A stretch of DNA of 64,000 nucleotides from Jatrophihabitans telluris (lineage in GTDB: Bacteria > Actinomycetota > Actinomycetes > Mycobacteriales > Jatrophihabitantaceae), in NCBI RefSeq assembly GCF_023516435.1, contig NZ_CP097332.1, positions 1,922,001 to 1,986,000 on the forward strand, read 5' to 3'. Shown here one piece after another: positions 1 through 10,520 of this stretch (positions are counted from its first letter, which is position 1; the number at the start of each line of letters is the position of its first letter). Made by a program: the position numbers and the translations under genes. The notes under the pieces are model-generated. The model searched no databases, was not told the DNA's origin, and saw only the letters and a list, made by a program, of their open reading frames with translations.

Positions 1-410
1 TGCACGGGCTGGCCCGCGTTCAAGACCTGCGCATCGAACCGAAACTATTCCCGACGGCCGGGACCAGTGAGGACGCCGCGATGCTGCTGGCCGACGCGGG
101 CGGTGCGAAGCTGATCGTCACCGTCGGTATCCGTGCCACGCTGGAGGAGTTTCTCGACGCCGGTCGTGGGGGGATGGCCTCCACCGTGCTGACCCGGCTC
201 AAGATCGGCGGCAGGTTGGTCGATGCCAAAGCCGCCGCCCAGCTGTTCCAGACTCGCATCTCCGGTGTTGCGCTTGTGTTGATGGTCCTCGCCGCGCTGC
301 TCGCGGTAGCGGTCGTCCTCGTCGCCAGCACCGACGGCAACAGCTACGTGCACATCCTTTCCCACGGGTGGACCTCGCTCGTCAACCAGCTGAAAGACCT
401 ATTCTCGTGA
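1..410 (+). CDS. steA: SteA-like cytokinetic ring protein, C-terminal part
   Basis: The reading frame is open from the window edge (first complete codon at position 3), giving 135 C-terminal residues; the start lies outside. The chain ends with one strongly hydrophobic helix (ISGVALVLMVLAALLAVAVVLVAS) and a short tail, so it is membrane-anchored by its C-terminus. The preceding segment (LIVTVGIRATLEEFLDAGRGGMASTVLTRLKIGG) has the fold signature of the SteA/thiamin-pyrophosphokinase-like proteins. In Corynebacterium, SteA and SteB localise to the cytokinetic ring and influence cell-wall hydrolase activity. The next gene overlaps its stop codon by 4 nt and is the SteB partner, which supports the assignment. 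Confidence 0.85.
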   Translation, partial: HGLARVQDLRIEPKLFPTAGTSEDAAMLLADAGGAKLIVTVGIRATLEEFLDAGRGGMASTVLTRLKIGGRLVDAKAAAQLFQTRISGVALVLMVLAALLAVAVVLVASTDGNSYVHILSHGWTSLVNQLKDLFS

Positions 411-1318
411 TCTCATTCCGGTACCACATCGTGTCCATCATCGGCATCTTCCTGGCGATCGCGCTCGGGGTGGTGATCGGAGCCAGCGCACTCAACGGCG
501 CGGTAGTCGGGGACCTGCGCCGTCAGGTCTCTGATCTGAAGAACCAGAACGCCGCCCAGACCTCCTCGAACACGACTCTTCGCGCGCAGGCCGGAAACGC
601 CGACCAGCTTGCCCACGCCTTTGCCGGCAAGATCGCCGGTGGTGCGCTGACGAAGAAGACGGTGGTGATTCTCGGCGCGCCGGGGGCGAGCAGCACCGAC
701 AAGGACGCCGCCGCCGCTGCGGTGGCCAGTGCCGGTGGCCAGGTCACCGCGCGGCTGCAGTTGAGCAAGACCTTCATCGACCCGCAGCACGCCACGGACA
801 TCCGGTCGTTGGCCACCAACTCCGGTGTGCACCCGGTCGGACTGCAACTGCCCCAGACTGACAACGCGGGCACGCTCAGCGGCTCGCTGCTGGGGTTCGT
901 CCTGTTCGGCAAGGGCCAGGCAACGGATCTGACTCAGGTGCTTGCCGGTTTCAGCGGACTCGCAATGGTCAAGGTCGAGCAGGGCACGCCCGCCTCGGGC
1001 TCGCTGCTGCTGTTGGTGGCACCGGGGGCGGTTGCCGGCGATTCGTCCGGACCGATGCTGCTGGCGATGGCCAAGCAGTTGCAAGCCACAGGTCCTACCG
1101 TTGTGCTCGGCGACGCCACCTCGGCACGAAACGGCCTCATCGCACTGATCCGCGGCGACACCGACGCAAAGGCCGCGGTGTCCACCGTCGATGACGCGGA
1201 CAGCGACCTCGGCCAACTCACCACCGCACTCGTCGCGGCCGAGGCCGCGGCGGGCCGGCCCGGTCAGTTCGGCACCGGCGCCAATGTCGACGCGCTGCTG
1301 CCCGGGGTCGACGGCTGA
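407..1318 (+). CDS. steB: SteB/MctB-like membrane protein (copper transporter-annotated family)
   Basis: 303 residues from a GTG whose bases overlap the steA stop (GTGA). I prefer this start to an upstream ATG because the protein then begins ISFRYHIVSIIGIF, the conserved N-terminus of the family. One transmembrane helix (about residues 8-28) is followed by a short coiled-coil-like stretch (QVSDLKNQNAAQT) and a large extracytoplasmic domain rich in Ala and Gly. The M. tuberculosis homologue (Rv1698, MctB) was described as a channel-like outer-membrane protein linked to copper resistance, while the Corynebacterium homologue SteB works with SteA at the division ring. Context with steA favours the division role here. 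No copper-binding Cys/Met cluster is visible. Confidence 0.85.
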   Translation: MISFRYHIVSIIGIFLAIALGVVIGASALNGAVVGDLRRQVSDLKNQNAAQTSSNTTLRAQAGNADQLAHAFAGKIAGGALTKKTVVILGAPGASSTDKDAAAAAVASAGGQVTARLQLSKTFIDPQHATDIRSLATNSGVHPVGLQLPQTDNAGTLSGSLLGFVLFGKGQATDLTQVLAGFSGLAMVKVEQGTPASGSLLLLVAPGAVAGDSSGPMLLAMAKQLQATGPTVVLGDATSARNGLIALIRGDTDAKAAVSTVDDADSDLGQLTTALVAAEAAAGRPGQFGTGANVDALLPGVDG

Positions 1319-1478
1319 GCCGTCGCGTTCCATCTCGTCCCGTCTCCGCTTCTTGCCGTCACCTCGCGGCGTGACGAGACGGCGTCGGTGCGACTCGCGG
1401 CCACTGGGGTGCGGACCGCACGCACTTTCGTGTTACCGTGAACTCCCGTGGACGTACGGGTCTTTTCAGCGGGTATGA

Positions 1479-3347
<1,869 letters not shown>

Positions 3348-3350
3348 GCC

Positions 3351-3974
3351 GTGGTTGACGCCTCGGATTTCCGCGTCGTCGAGCGCACCGAGCATTACTC
3401 GGGCTACGTGATCGATGTCCGCACGGACTCGGTTCGGATGCCGGACGGGACGATCGGGCGGCGCGATGTGATCGCTCACCCAGGCGCGGTAGCCGTGGTC
3501 GCGATCGGTGGCGACGGCCAGGTGGTCATGGTGCGTCAGTACCGCCATCCGGTAGGGGAGTTCCTGCTCGAACTGCCGGCCGGTCTGCTCGATGTCGGCG
3601 GCGAGCCCGCGCTCGAGGCGGCGCAACGGGAATTGTTCGAGGAGGCCGCGCTCACCGCGGCGCGATGGGACGTGCTCGTCGACCTGTACACCTCACCGGG
3701 GATGACCGACGAGGCGATTCGGATCTTCCTCGCCCGGGATCTGTCGCCGGTGCCTGAGTCGGACAGGTTCACCGCGGAGCACGAGGAGATGACCATGACG
3801 GTCGAGCGGTTCACGCTCCCCGAGCTCGTCGCGCAGATCTTCGCCGGCCATGTGACCAATGGCCCTGCTGTCGCTGGGATCCTGGCCGCATCGGTGTCCG
3901 CGGGCGGCGGCTGGGCGGATCTGCGGCCGGCGGACTCCGCGTGGCCTGCCCGTCCCCAGCGGTCGGCGGGATAG
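3351..3974 (+). CDS. NUDIX hydrolase, ADP-ribose pyrophosphatase type
   Basis: 207 residues. The Nudix box reads [11 protein letters not shown] then RELFEEAAL, with the catalytic REXXEE intact. As in the M. tuberculosis homologue Rv1700, there is one extra residue before the first Glu compared with the textbook box. Such enzymes cleave ADP-ribose to AMP and ribose-5-phosphate and need Mg2+. The usual final Gly of the box is Ala here (EEAAL), which I expect to be tolerated. The gene starts 3 nt after pyrG, so the two are likely co-transcribed. Its TAG stop lies inside the predicted -10 box of xerD. Confidence 0.93.
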   Translation: MVDASDFRVVERTEHYSGYVIDVRTDSVRMPDGTIGRRDVIAHPGAVAVVAIGGDGQVVMVRQYRHPVGEFLLELPAGLLDVGGEPALEAAQRELFEEAALTAARWDVLVDLYTSPGMTDEAIRIFLARDLSPVPESDRFTAEHEEMTMTVERFTLPELVAQIFAGHVTNGPAVAGILAASVSAGGGWADLRPADSAWPARPQRSAG

Positions 3975-3977
3975 ATT
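3972..3977 (+). promoter_or_regulatory. Candidate -10 box for leaderless xerD mRNA
   Basis: TAGATT, followed by 7 nt and the xerD GTG. This spacing places transcription start at the start codon. The box overlaps the stop codon of the Nudix gene. No good -35 is visible. Confidence 0.45.
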
Positions 3978-3984
3978 TGCTCCC

Positions 3985-4935
3985 GTGACCGCCCTTCGCC
4001 CCGCCGCCAACGACGCGGCCGGGTTTGCGGTTGCCGGCTATCTGGACCATCTCACCGTCGAACGCGGGTCGTCTGAGAACACCCTGTCGTCCTACCGGCG
4101 CGATCTGCTCCGCTATCAGGACTTTCTCGGCGAGCGGGGGATGGCGTCGCTGGCCGAGGTGTCGGCTACCGACGTGGCGGATTTCCTGATGGCCCTGCGC
4201 GAAGGCAACGCGGATCATCCGCCATTGTCGGCGGCCTCGGCGGCTCGCGCCGTCGTCGCCGTCCGCGGCCTGCACAAGTTCGCCTACGCCGATGGGCAGG
4301 TGGCGGCCGACGTTGCGCGCCAGGTGAAGCCGCCGACCCCACCGCGCCGACTGCCCAAAGCGATTTCGATCGACGAGGTGGAGCGGTTGCTCGACGCCGC
4401 GGACTTCGACCAGACTCCGCTGTCGGTGCGTGACCGAGCCCTGTTGGAGGTTCTCTACGGCACCGGCGCTCGCATCTCCGAGGCGGTCGGGCTCGACGTC
4501 GACGATGTGGACGTGGACAGCCGGACCGTGCTGTTACGCGGCAAGGGCGGCAAGCAGCGACTGGTTCCCTTGGGTAGCTTCGCGGCCAAGGCGCTGTCGT
4601 CCTACCTGGTGCGGGTGCGTCCGGAACTCGTGCGCCGTGGCCGTGGCACGCCCAAGCTGTTCCTTAACGCGCGAGGCGGTTCGTTGTCCCGGCAGAGCGC
4701 GTGGACGGTCCTGCGTTCCTCAGCCGACAAGGCCGGTCTCGGGGGCCATATATCGCCTCATACGCTGCGTCATTCCTTCGCCACACATCTCGTCGAGGGT
4801 GGGGCAGATGTCCGCGTCGTTCAAGAGTTGCTCGGCCACGCTTCGGTCACCACCACCCAGATCTACACGCTGGTGACGGTCGATCAACTGCGCGAGGTGT
4901 ACGCGACCTCTCACCCCCGGGCGCGCCGTTCCTGA
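3985..4935 (+). CDS. xerD: Site-specific tyrosine recombinase XerD
   Basis: 316 residues, the usual XerC/D length. The N-terminal SAM-like core-binding domain (about 10-95) is followed by the catalytic domain with Arg in [12 protein letters not shown], Lys in GKGGKQR, HTLRHSF (His and second Arg), [10 protein letters not shown] (His) and the nucleophile Tyr in TQIY. Xer recombinases resolve chromosome dimers at dif near the terminus. Position after pyrG-nudix is the conserved actinobacterial xerD locus, hence XerD rather than XerC. The GTG start was chosen for the family N-terminus ([24 protein letters not shown]) and the -10 box 7 nt upstream. Confidence 0.95.
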   Translation: MTALRPAANDAAGFAVAGYLDHLTVERGSSENTLSSYRRDLLRYQDFLGERGMASLAEVSATDVADFLMALREGNADHPPLSAASAARAVVAVRGLHKFAYADGQVAADVARQVKPPTPPRRLPKAISIDEVERLLDAADFDQTPLSVRDRALLEVLYGTGARISEAVGLDVDDVDVDSRTVLLRGKGGKQRLVPLGSFAAKALSSYLVRVRPELVRRGRGTPKLFLNARGGSLSRQSAWTVLRSSADKAGLGGHISPHTLRHSFATHLVEGGADVRVVQELLGHASVTTTQIYTLVTVDQLREVYATSHPRARRS

Positions 4936-4957
4936 GCGACCCGAGTCTCTGCGGGAG

Positions 4958-4987
4958 TTGTTCGCAGCTTCTTGACACGGATATAAC
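4958..4987 (+). promoter_or_regulatory. Candidate promoter of the DUF3352 gene
   Basis: TTGTTC (4958-4963), 18 nt, TATAAC (4982-4987), in an unusually AT-rich 20 bp for this genome. A TTGACA at 4972 is too close to TATAAC to act as its -35. The downstream start codon is 47 nt away. Confidence 0.35.
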
Positions 4988-5034
4988 TTTGCGGGCAGAC
5001 TTCGGCTTCCGCAGATCCCAGTCAGGAGTACCCC

Positions 5035-6780
5035 GTGTCCGGATCGGACCAGCCGCTGGCAGAACCCGCGCAGCCGATGAGCGAGCCGCCGGAGCAGGCG
5101 CCTGCCTCGCCGTGGGGCGATTGGACCGACGTGAGCGCGCAGCGCTGGGACCAGCCGCCGGTGCACGAAGTCGCCCCCGGTCCGGGACCGCTTGACGACG
5201 GACCCGGGGCAGGCGCCAGTGCCGGCACGCCGTACGGCAGCGCCGCCGCCCCGATGTCTTACGGCTTTGGTCCGCCCGCTCCGGGCGCCTATGCGTTTGG
5301 CCCCGGCGATGGTGGTTCCTACGGCGCCGGGCAGGTCCAGCCAGCGCGTCGTCGCTGGCCGTGGATCGCCGGTATCGTCGCGGCCGCGCTGGTGGTAGTC
5401 GGCACGGTCGGGGGAACCGTCGCTTATCAGGCCCTCTCCGGTGGGGGGCGCCAGCCCGAATCGGTGTTGCCGGCGGACGCCGTCGCGTTCGCCAAGATCG
5501 ATCTCGACCCGTCCGCGTCGCAGAAGATCGCGGCCTATCGGTTCTTGAACACCCTTCCCAAGGTCGGAAAGAGTTTCACCCAGGGCAAGGACCTTCGGGA
5601 GTCGTTGTTCGACGTATTTGCCGATCAAGCACACTTGCCGAGCAGCTTCAACTACGCCAGGGACGTCAAACCGTGGCTCGGGGACCGGGCCGCGATCGCG
5701 CTCAGGTTCGATGCATCCGGTAAGGCCGAATCGATCGGCGCTCTGCAGGTACGCGACCAGAGCGCGGCCACCCGTTCGTTGACAGCCATCATGACGTTCA
5801 CCGGCACGGACTTCGGCGTGACGTTCAGCCACGGCTATGCCCTGCTGGGTAAGGACCAGCAGGAGGTGGACACGGCCAGGGTCGAGGCCGAGCGCGCGCC
5901 GTTGTCGGCCTCGCCCCATTTCCGGGCCGACATGGCGCTGCTGGGTTCGACCGGCGTCTCCGCGGGCTGGGCGGATTTCGGCGCCCTGTCGTCGGCCATG
6001 CGCGGTGCCGCTGTCGGAGGCGCGCTTCTGAACAAGAGCCGGCTGAGCTACACACTCCGGTTTTCCCCCACGGCGGCGGAGGTTGTCCTCAAGAGCAGCG
6101 GAGGCCCACGAGCGGCCCTTCCCGCGAGGTCCATGCCGATCGCAGCTCTACCGGCCGACACCGTCGCAGCCGCTTCGCTGAGCGTGGACAACGGCCAACT
6201 GGCTCAGGCCTACCGACAGTTCGAGTCCCGCTTCGCCCAGCAGAGCGGCGGCTTGATGGGCAACCCCCTCGCAGCGATCTCCCGACAGTTCGGCCTGAAG
6301 TTGCCGGCCGACCTGCAGTCATTGATCGGCACTGATCTGCTCCTGGCGATGGGACCTGGAAAGACTCGGGACGGCTTGCCCGAGATTGCCGCCCGAACCA
6401 CGACGGACCCGACCCGGGCGATCTCGGTGATGGACCGGATCCGCGACGGCCTGGCGGCCGAGGGTGCGCAGCTTCCGGTGGCCTACACCGCAACCGCGGA
6501 CGGCCTGGCGGTCGCAACCGACAGGTCCTATCTCGCTGCTGTCTCGGGGCCGCCGACTGCGCGTCTGGGTGACACCGCGAGCTTCAAGGCTGCGGTGCCC
6601 GACGCCGCGAAGGCACGAAGCGTGGTCTTCGCCAACCTGGACCGGGTCGCAGACATCATGGCCCGCGAAGGCGCGCCGGCTGAGGCGATCACCACCGTGC
6701 GGGAGTTCGCCGGGCTCGGACTCACCGCGGTAACCGAGGGTGATGTGACCACGGTTCGGATTCGGCTCGTCGCACACTGA
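5035..6780 (+). CDS. DUF3352 domain membrane-anchored protein
   Basis: 581 residues from GTG with AGGAG 6 nt upstream. The first ~100 residues are Pro/Gly/Ala-rich and predicted disordered and cytoplasmic. One transmembrane helix follows (about 106-128, WPWIAGIVAAALVVVGTVGG), and the remaining ~450 residues are an extracytoplasmic DUF3352 domain beginning with SVLPADAVAFAKIDLDPSASQK, typical of the family. The function of DUF3352 proteins is unknown. It lies alone between xerD and parA with its own candidate promoter. No catalytic motif is apparent. Confidence 0.8.
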   Translation: MSGSDQPLAEPAQPMSEPPEQAPASPWGDWTDVSAQRWDQPPVHEVAPGPGPLDDGPGAGASAGTPYGSAAAPMSYGFGPPAPGAYAFGPGDGGSYGAGQVQPARRRWPWIAGIVAAALVVVGTVGGTVAYQALSGGGRQPESVLPADAVAFAKIDLDPSASQKIAAYRFLNTLPKVGKSFTQGKDLRESLFDVFADQAHLPSSFNYARDVKPWLGDRAAIALRFDASGKAESIGALQVRDQSAATRSLTAIMTFTGTDFGVTFSHGYALLGKDQQEVDTARVEAERAPLSASPHFRADMALLGSTGVSAGWADFGALSSAMRGAAVGGALLNKSRLSYTLRFSPTAAEVVLKSSGGPRAALPARSMPIAALPADTVAAASLSVDNGQLAQAYRQFESRFAQQSGGLMGNPLAAISRQFGLKLPADLQSLIGTDLLLAMGPGKTRDGLPEIAARTTTDPTRAISVMDRIRDGLAAEGAQLPVAYTATADGLAVATDRSYLAAVSGPPTARLGDTASFKAAVPDAAKARSVVFANLDRVADIMAREGAPAEAITTVREFAGLGLTAVTEGDVTTVRIRLVAH

Positions 6781-6869
6781 ACCGGCCCTGCCGGTGCGGT
6801 AACCTCACGCACTGGCGGGGTTGGCACCAGCGACCCGGACGTCCGGTGGCGGTAAGGAGTGCGCATTCG

Positions 6870-7805
6870 GTGATGACGAGCCCGAGCACCCCTGAATCCC
6901 TTCCCGGACTCGACGTGGACGTACCGGCAGAGCAGGAGTCCACCGATTCGCCCGAGTCCGGTGGCACCCGTTCGGTCGACCCGGCCAAGGCCCGCGTTCG
7001 TCGCCCCTTGGTCGAACCGCGGCCGCTCGATCGGCACGGTCCGGCCCGCGTGGTCTCCCTGTGCAATCAGAAGGGCGGCGTCGGCAAGACCACGTCCACG
7101 ATCAACCTGGGCGCGGCGCTGGCCGAGTTCGGGCGCCGGGTGCTGCTGGTCGATTTCGATCCGCAGGGCGCGCTGAGCGTCGGCCTTGGCGTCCAGCCCC
7201 ACACGCTGGAACTGACCAGCTACAACCTGCTCATGGAACGCGACGTCGGTATCGACGAGGTGCTCCTGAAGACCGGCGTCGCCGGTATGGACCTGCTTCC
7301 CTCCAACATCGACCTGTCCGCCGCTGAGGTGCAGCTGGTGAACGAGGTCGCCCGGGAGCAGACGTTGGCCCGTGCCCTGGCTCCCGTGCTGGGCGAATAC
7401 GACTACGTCCTGATCGACTGCCAACCGTCGCTCGGCCTGCTCACCATCAACGCGCTGACCGCATCCGACGGCGTCGTCATCCCGCTCGAGTGCGAGTTCT
7501 TCTCCCTTCGCGGAGTCGCCCTGCTCATGGACACGATCGACAAGGTGCAGCAGCGGCTCAACCCCAAACTTCGTCTGGAGGGCGTGCTGGCCACGATGTA
7601 CGACGGGCGCACCCTGCACGGCCGCGACGTCTACAACCGGGTGCTGGAGCGTTTCGGCGACGACATGTTCGACACCGTCATCGGACGGACGGTCCGGTTC
7701 CCGGAGACCACCGTCGCGGGTGAGCCGATCACCAGTTGGGCTCCTACCTCGAACGGCGCGATCGCCTACCGCGAACTGGCCATGGAGGTCCTGGCCCGGT
7801 CATGA
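6870..7805 (+). CDS. parA: ParA/Soj family ATPase
   Basis: 311 residues. Deviant Walker A motif NQKGGVGKTTSTINLG (about 66-81), followed by LLVDFDPQGALS and DYVLIDCQPSLGLLTINAL, as in ParA/MinD ATPases that bind DNA or membrane as dimers. A ~55-residue Pro/Ser/Glu-rich N-terminal extension precedes the ATPase fold. I chose GTG 6870 because AAGGAG lies 10 nt upstream; ATG 6873 is equally possible. No parB follows. Instead scpA starts 7 nt downstream, so this is the orphan ParA of the actinobacterial scpAB locus (M. tuberculosis Rv1708), distinct from the origin-proximal parAB pair. A TAACCT -10-like box lies at 6800-6805. Confidence 0.93.
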   Translation: MMTSPSTPESLPGLDVDVPAEQESTDSPESGGTRSVDPAKARVRRPLVEPRPLDRHGPARVVSLCNQKGGVGKTTSTINLGAALAEFGRRVLLVDFDPQGALSVGLGVQPHTLELTSYNLLMERDVGIDEVLLKTGVAGMDLLPSNIDLSAAEVQLVNEVAREQTLARALAPVLGEYDYVLIDCQPSLGLLTINALTASDGVVIPLECEFFSLRGVALLMDTIDKVQQRLNPKLRLEGVLATMYDGRTLHGRDVYNRVLERFGDDMFDTVIGRTVRFPETTVAGEPITSWAPTSNGAIAYRELAMEVLARS

Positions 7806-7812
7806 GCTCGCT

Positions 7813-8730
7813 GTGACCGAGAACCCGCCCGCGGGCTCCGATCTCGAGTTGGCCGATCTGCCGGAGGAATGGGATCTGCCGGATCAGGCCGAGCCGCTGG
7901 TCGCCGACGACGGCAGGAGTCGGACCTTCAGCGTTCGACTGGACAACTTCGAAGGACCGTTCGACCTGCTTCTGACCTTGATCGGTCGACGGCAACTGGA
8001 CGTCACCGAGGTCGCCCTGTCTCAGGTGACCGATGACTTCATCGCGTATCTCGCCGCGGCCGGCGACGAATTCGATCTGGGCCAGGCGACCGAGTTCCTG
8101 GTCGTGGCCGCCACGCTGCTCGACCTCAAGGCCGCGCGCCTGCTCCCCGCCGCCGAGGTGGAGGACGAGGAGGACCTGGCGCTGCTGGAGGCGCGGGACC
8201 TCCTGTTCGCCCGGCTTCTGCAGTATCGGGCGTACAAGCTGGCCGCCAACCACCTGGCCCACCTCGAGCGCGTCGCAAGTCGGCGCTTCCCGCGCCGCGT
8301 CGAGCTCGAGGATCGCTTCGCTCGGCTCAGCCCTGAACTCCAGATCGGCGTCGAGCTGCAGCAGTTCGCGGCGATCGCGGCCGCCGCCCTGGCGCCGAGG
8401 CCAGAGCCTATGGTCGGCATCGCGCACATCCACGCACCGCGAGTCAGCGTGCGGGAGCACATGGCCGCGATGCGGGAGCGGTTGGCCCGGACGGGGTCGG
8501 CGACGTTTCGCGCGCTGGTGGCCGAGTGCGCCTCCACGTTGGAGGTGGTGGCCCGATTCCTCGGACTGCTGGAGATGTATCGGGACGGTGACGTCGCTTT
8601 CGACCAGGCCGCCGCGTTGGCCGAACTGCGGGTGCGGTGGATCGGATCCGAGCGTCGGCAGGACGACGAGGACGGTGCACGCGATGTGCCCGACGAAGCA
8701 GACGATGTTGACCGGGAGTATGGGCAGTGA
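7813..8730 (+). CDS. scpA: Segregation and condensation protein A (kleisin)
   Basis: 305 residues from GTG. The kleisin ScpA bridges the Smc ATPase heads and recruits ScpB dimers in the bacterial condensin. The conserved N-terminal motif FSVRLDNFEGPFDLLLTLIGRRQLDVTEV begins near residue 37, after an acidic lead segment, and the C-terminal winged-helix region ends in an acidic tail. The longer open frame upstream overlaps parA and lacks family similarity, so it was trimmed. parA ends 7 nt before, and scpB overlaps the stop by 4 nt. Confidence 0.95.
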   Translation: MTENPPAGSDLELADLPEEWDLPDQAEPLVADDGRSRTFSVRLDNFEGPFDLLLTLIGRRQLDVTEVALSQVTDDFIAYLAAAGDEFDLGQATEFLVVAATLLDLKAARLLPAAEVEDEEDLALLEARDLLFARLLQYRAYKLAANHLAHLERVASRRFPRRVELEDRFARLSPELQIGVELQQFAAIAAAALAPRPEPMVGIAHIHAPRVSVREHMAAMRERLARTGSATFRALVAECASTLEVVARFLGLLEMYRDGDVAFDQAAALAELRVRWIGSERRQDDEDGARDVPDEADDVDREYGQ

Positions 8731-9347
8731 CTGAAGACATCACAGCTGAGCCGCTGCACAGCGGCGCGATTGACGGCTCGGGCACGCCGCCGCTGGACCT
8801 GGCCGACCCGGTCGTGTTGCGGGGCGCGATCGAGGCTCTGTTGTTCGTGGCCGAGGCGCCCTTGGACCTGGCCCAGCTCGCCGCGGCGCTCCAGCTCCCC
8901 GTTGCCGAGATAGCGGAGGCGGTTGCCGCGCTCACGATGGACCTGGACCAGCGGCAGGCGGGCTGGCAGTTGCGCCCGGCTGCCTCCGGTTTCCGGCTCT
9001 ACACCAGGGATCGGTACGCCCCGCTCATTGAGGCGTTCCTGCTGAACGGCCAGCGCAGCAAACTCAGCCAGGCCGCACTGGAGACATTGGCCGTCATCGC
9101 CTACCGCCAACCCGTGACCCGAGCTCGCATCTCGGCCATCCGCGGCGTCAACGTCGACGGAGTGGTTCGGACACTGCTGGCCCGCAGCTTGATCACCGAA
9201 GTCGGCACCGACCCGGACACCGGGGGTGGCCTCTACCGAACCACCGACGAGTTCCTCGAGAAGATGGGCATCGGCTCGGTCGAGGATCTGCCGTCGCTGG
9301 CGCCACTGTTACCCGATCTCGACACATTGGATTCCGATGAACTCTGA
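8727..9347 (+). CDS. scpB: Segregation and condensation protein B
   Basis: 206 residues. GTG overlaps the scpA stop (GTGA), suggesting translational coupling that would balance the ScpA:ScpB ratio. Two winged-helix domains: the first with LRGAIEALLFVAEAPLDLAQLA, the second with LSQAALETLAVIAYRQPVTRARISAIRGVN, the family signature. ScpB homodimers bind the ScpA kleisin in Smc-ScpAB. The stop overlaps the start region of rluB by 11 nt. Confidence 0.95.
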   Translation: MTEDITAEPLHSGAIDGSGTPPLDLADPVVLRGAIEALLFVAEAPLDLAQLAAALQLPVAEIAEAVAALTMDLDQRQAGWQLRPAASGFRLYTRDRYAPLIEAFLLNGQRSKLSQAALETLAVIAYRQPVTRARISAIRGVNVDGVVRTLLARSLITEVGTDPDTGGGLYRTTDEFLEKMGIGSVEDLPSLAPLLPDLDTLDSDEL

Positions 9348-10101
9348 CCGATGGCCCGGCGACCAACCGTCGGGGGTGAGATTGCAGAAGGTGCTCGCCG
9401 CCGCGGGCCTCGGTTCCCGCCGGGTCTGTGAGGAGCTGATCGCTCAGGGCCGGGTCACCGTCGACGGCCACGTGGCGATCCTCGGCGCCCGGGTCGACCC
9501 CGAGACCGCCGAGGTCCGGGTCGACGGGAACCGGGTGAATCTGCGAGGGGACCTGGTGTACCTGGCCCTGAACAAGCCCAGGGGTGTGGTGTCGGCGATG
9601 TCTGATCCGCAGGGACGGCCGGACCTGTCGCGCTACGTTGCCGGCTACGACGAACGGCTGTTCCACGTCGGGCGGCTCGATGCCGAGACCGAGGGGTTGC
9701 TCATCCTGACCAACGACGGTGAGTTCGCCAACCGGCTCGCCCACCCCTCTCATGGGGTGGTGAAGGTCTACGTAGCCGAGGTCGAGGGGCAGGTCGCCGC
9801 GCCGGTGGCCCGTCAGCTTCGCGACGGGATCACGCTGGAGGACGGCCCAGTCGCGGTCGACGGCTTCCGGATCCTGGATGCCGGCTCGAGCCGCGATGGC
9901 GGCCGCAGCCTGGTCGAGGTCTCGTTGCACGAGGGACGAAAGCACATCGTGCGCCGCCTGCTGGCTGAGGTCGGCCATCCGGTGCTCAAACTGGTGCGGA
10001 CAGCGGTCGGGCCGGTCCGGCTCGGCGATCAGCGCCAGGGCACCGTCCGGCCGTTGAGTCGGCAGGAGTTGACTGAGCTGTACCGGCAGCTGGGCCTGTA
10101 G
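9337..10101 (+). CDS. rluB: 23S rRNA pseudouridine synthase, RluB/RsuA family
   Basis: 254 residues from ATG 9337, inside the end of scpB. An N-terminal S4 RNA-binding domain (RLQKVLAAAGLGSRRVCEELIAQGRV) is followed by the pseudouridine synthase domain with HVGRLDAETEGLLILTNDG, where the Asp of GRLDAET is catalytic, and ends with the RLGDQRQGTVRPL segment. RluB modifies U2605 of 23S rRNA in E. coli. Location downstream of scpB is conserved from Bacillus to actinobacteria. The upstream extension of the frame into scpB was rejected. Confidence 0.94.
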   Translation: MNSDRWPGDQPSGVRLQKVLAAAGLGSRRVCEELIAQGRVTVDGHVAILGARVDPETAEVRVDGNRVNLRGDLVYLALNKPRGVVSAMSDPQGRPDLSRYVAGYDERLFHVGRLDAETEGLLILTNDGEFANRLAHPSHGVVKVYVAEVEGQVAAPVARQLRDGITLEDGPVAVDGFRILDAGSSRDGGRSLVEVSLHEGRKHIVRRLLAEVGHPVLKLVRTAVGPVRLGDQRQGTVRPLSRQELTELYRQLGL

Positions 10102-10106
10102 ACCCG

Positions 10107-10502
10107 GTGACCCTGTCTCAACGTCGAATGGGAGTGGATGTGGCCGTACGGGCCGTACGCGGTGCGATTCAGGTCGGGGCCGACACCCGCGATGAAGTGC
10201 TGGACGGTGCCAGCGAGCTCGTCCAGGAGGTTCTCCGGCGTAACGAGGTCGATCCGCAGGACCTGATTTCGATCCTGTTCACCGCCACCCCGGACCTGAC
10301 CGCGGAGTTCCCGGCCTACGCCGCCCGGCAGCTGGGGCTGACCGACGTCCCCCTGATGTGCGCGGCTGAGATCGCCGTTCCCGGCGCCATGCCCCGGGTA
10401 CTTCGACTGCTGGCTCACGTGGAGACCGGCCGGCCTCGTTCGGACATCAGGCACGTCTATCTGCGCGGAGCCGCTGCGCTGCGGACCGACCTACCGCAAT
10501 AG
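10107..10502 (+). CDS. aroH: Monofunctional chorismate mutase, AroH class
   Basis: 131 residues. Converts chorismate to prephenate for Phe and Tyr synthesis. The family pattern is complete: VRAVRGAIQVGADTRDEV, TATPDLTAEFPAYAARQLG, DVPLMCAAEIAVPGAMPRVLR and the C-terminal VYLRGAAALRTDL. Catalytic Arg (RGAI), Glu and Arg (MPRVLR) equivalents of the Bacillus trimeric enzyme are present. GTG 10107 gives 7 residues more than ATG 10128; both fit. The gene sits 5 nt after rluB and 18 nt before cmk. In Streptomyces a prephenate dehydrogenase gene typically accompanies it; none is present here. Confidence 0.93.
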   Translation: MTLSQRRMGVDVAVRAVRGAIQVGADTRDEVLDGASELVQEVLRRNEVDPQDLISILFTATPDLTAEFPAYAARQLGLTDVPLMCAAEIAVPGAMPRVLRLLAHVETGRPRSDIRHVYLRGAAALRTDLPQ

Positions 10503-10507
10503 ACCCG

Positions 10508-10513
10508 TATCCT
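10508..10513 (+). promoter_or_regulatory. Candidate -10 box for leaderless cmk mRNA
   Basis: TATCCT, then 7 nt, then the cmk GTG. It lies in the 18-nt aroH-cmk gap and would give a secondary, leaderless transcript. Confidence 0.45.
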
Positions 10514-10520
10514 TGAGGCC

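Noticed and set aside
4972-4977. TTGACA as -35 of the DUF3352 promoter
   Set aside because: Only 4 nt separate it from TATAAC and no TAnnnT lies 16-19 nt downstream.
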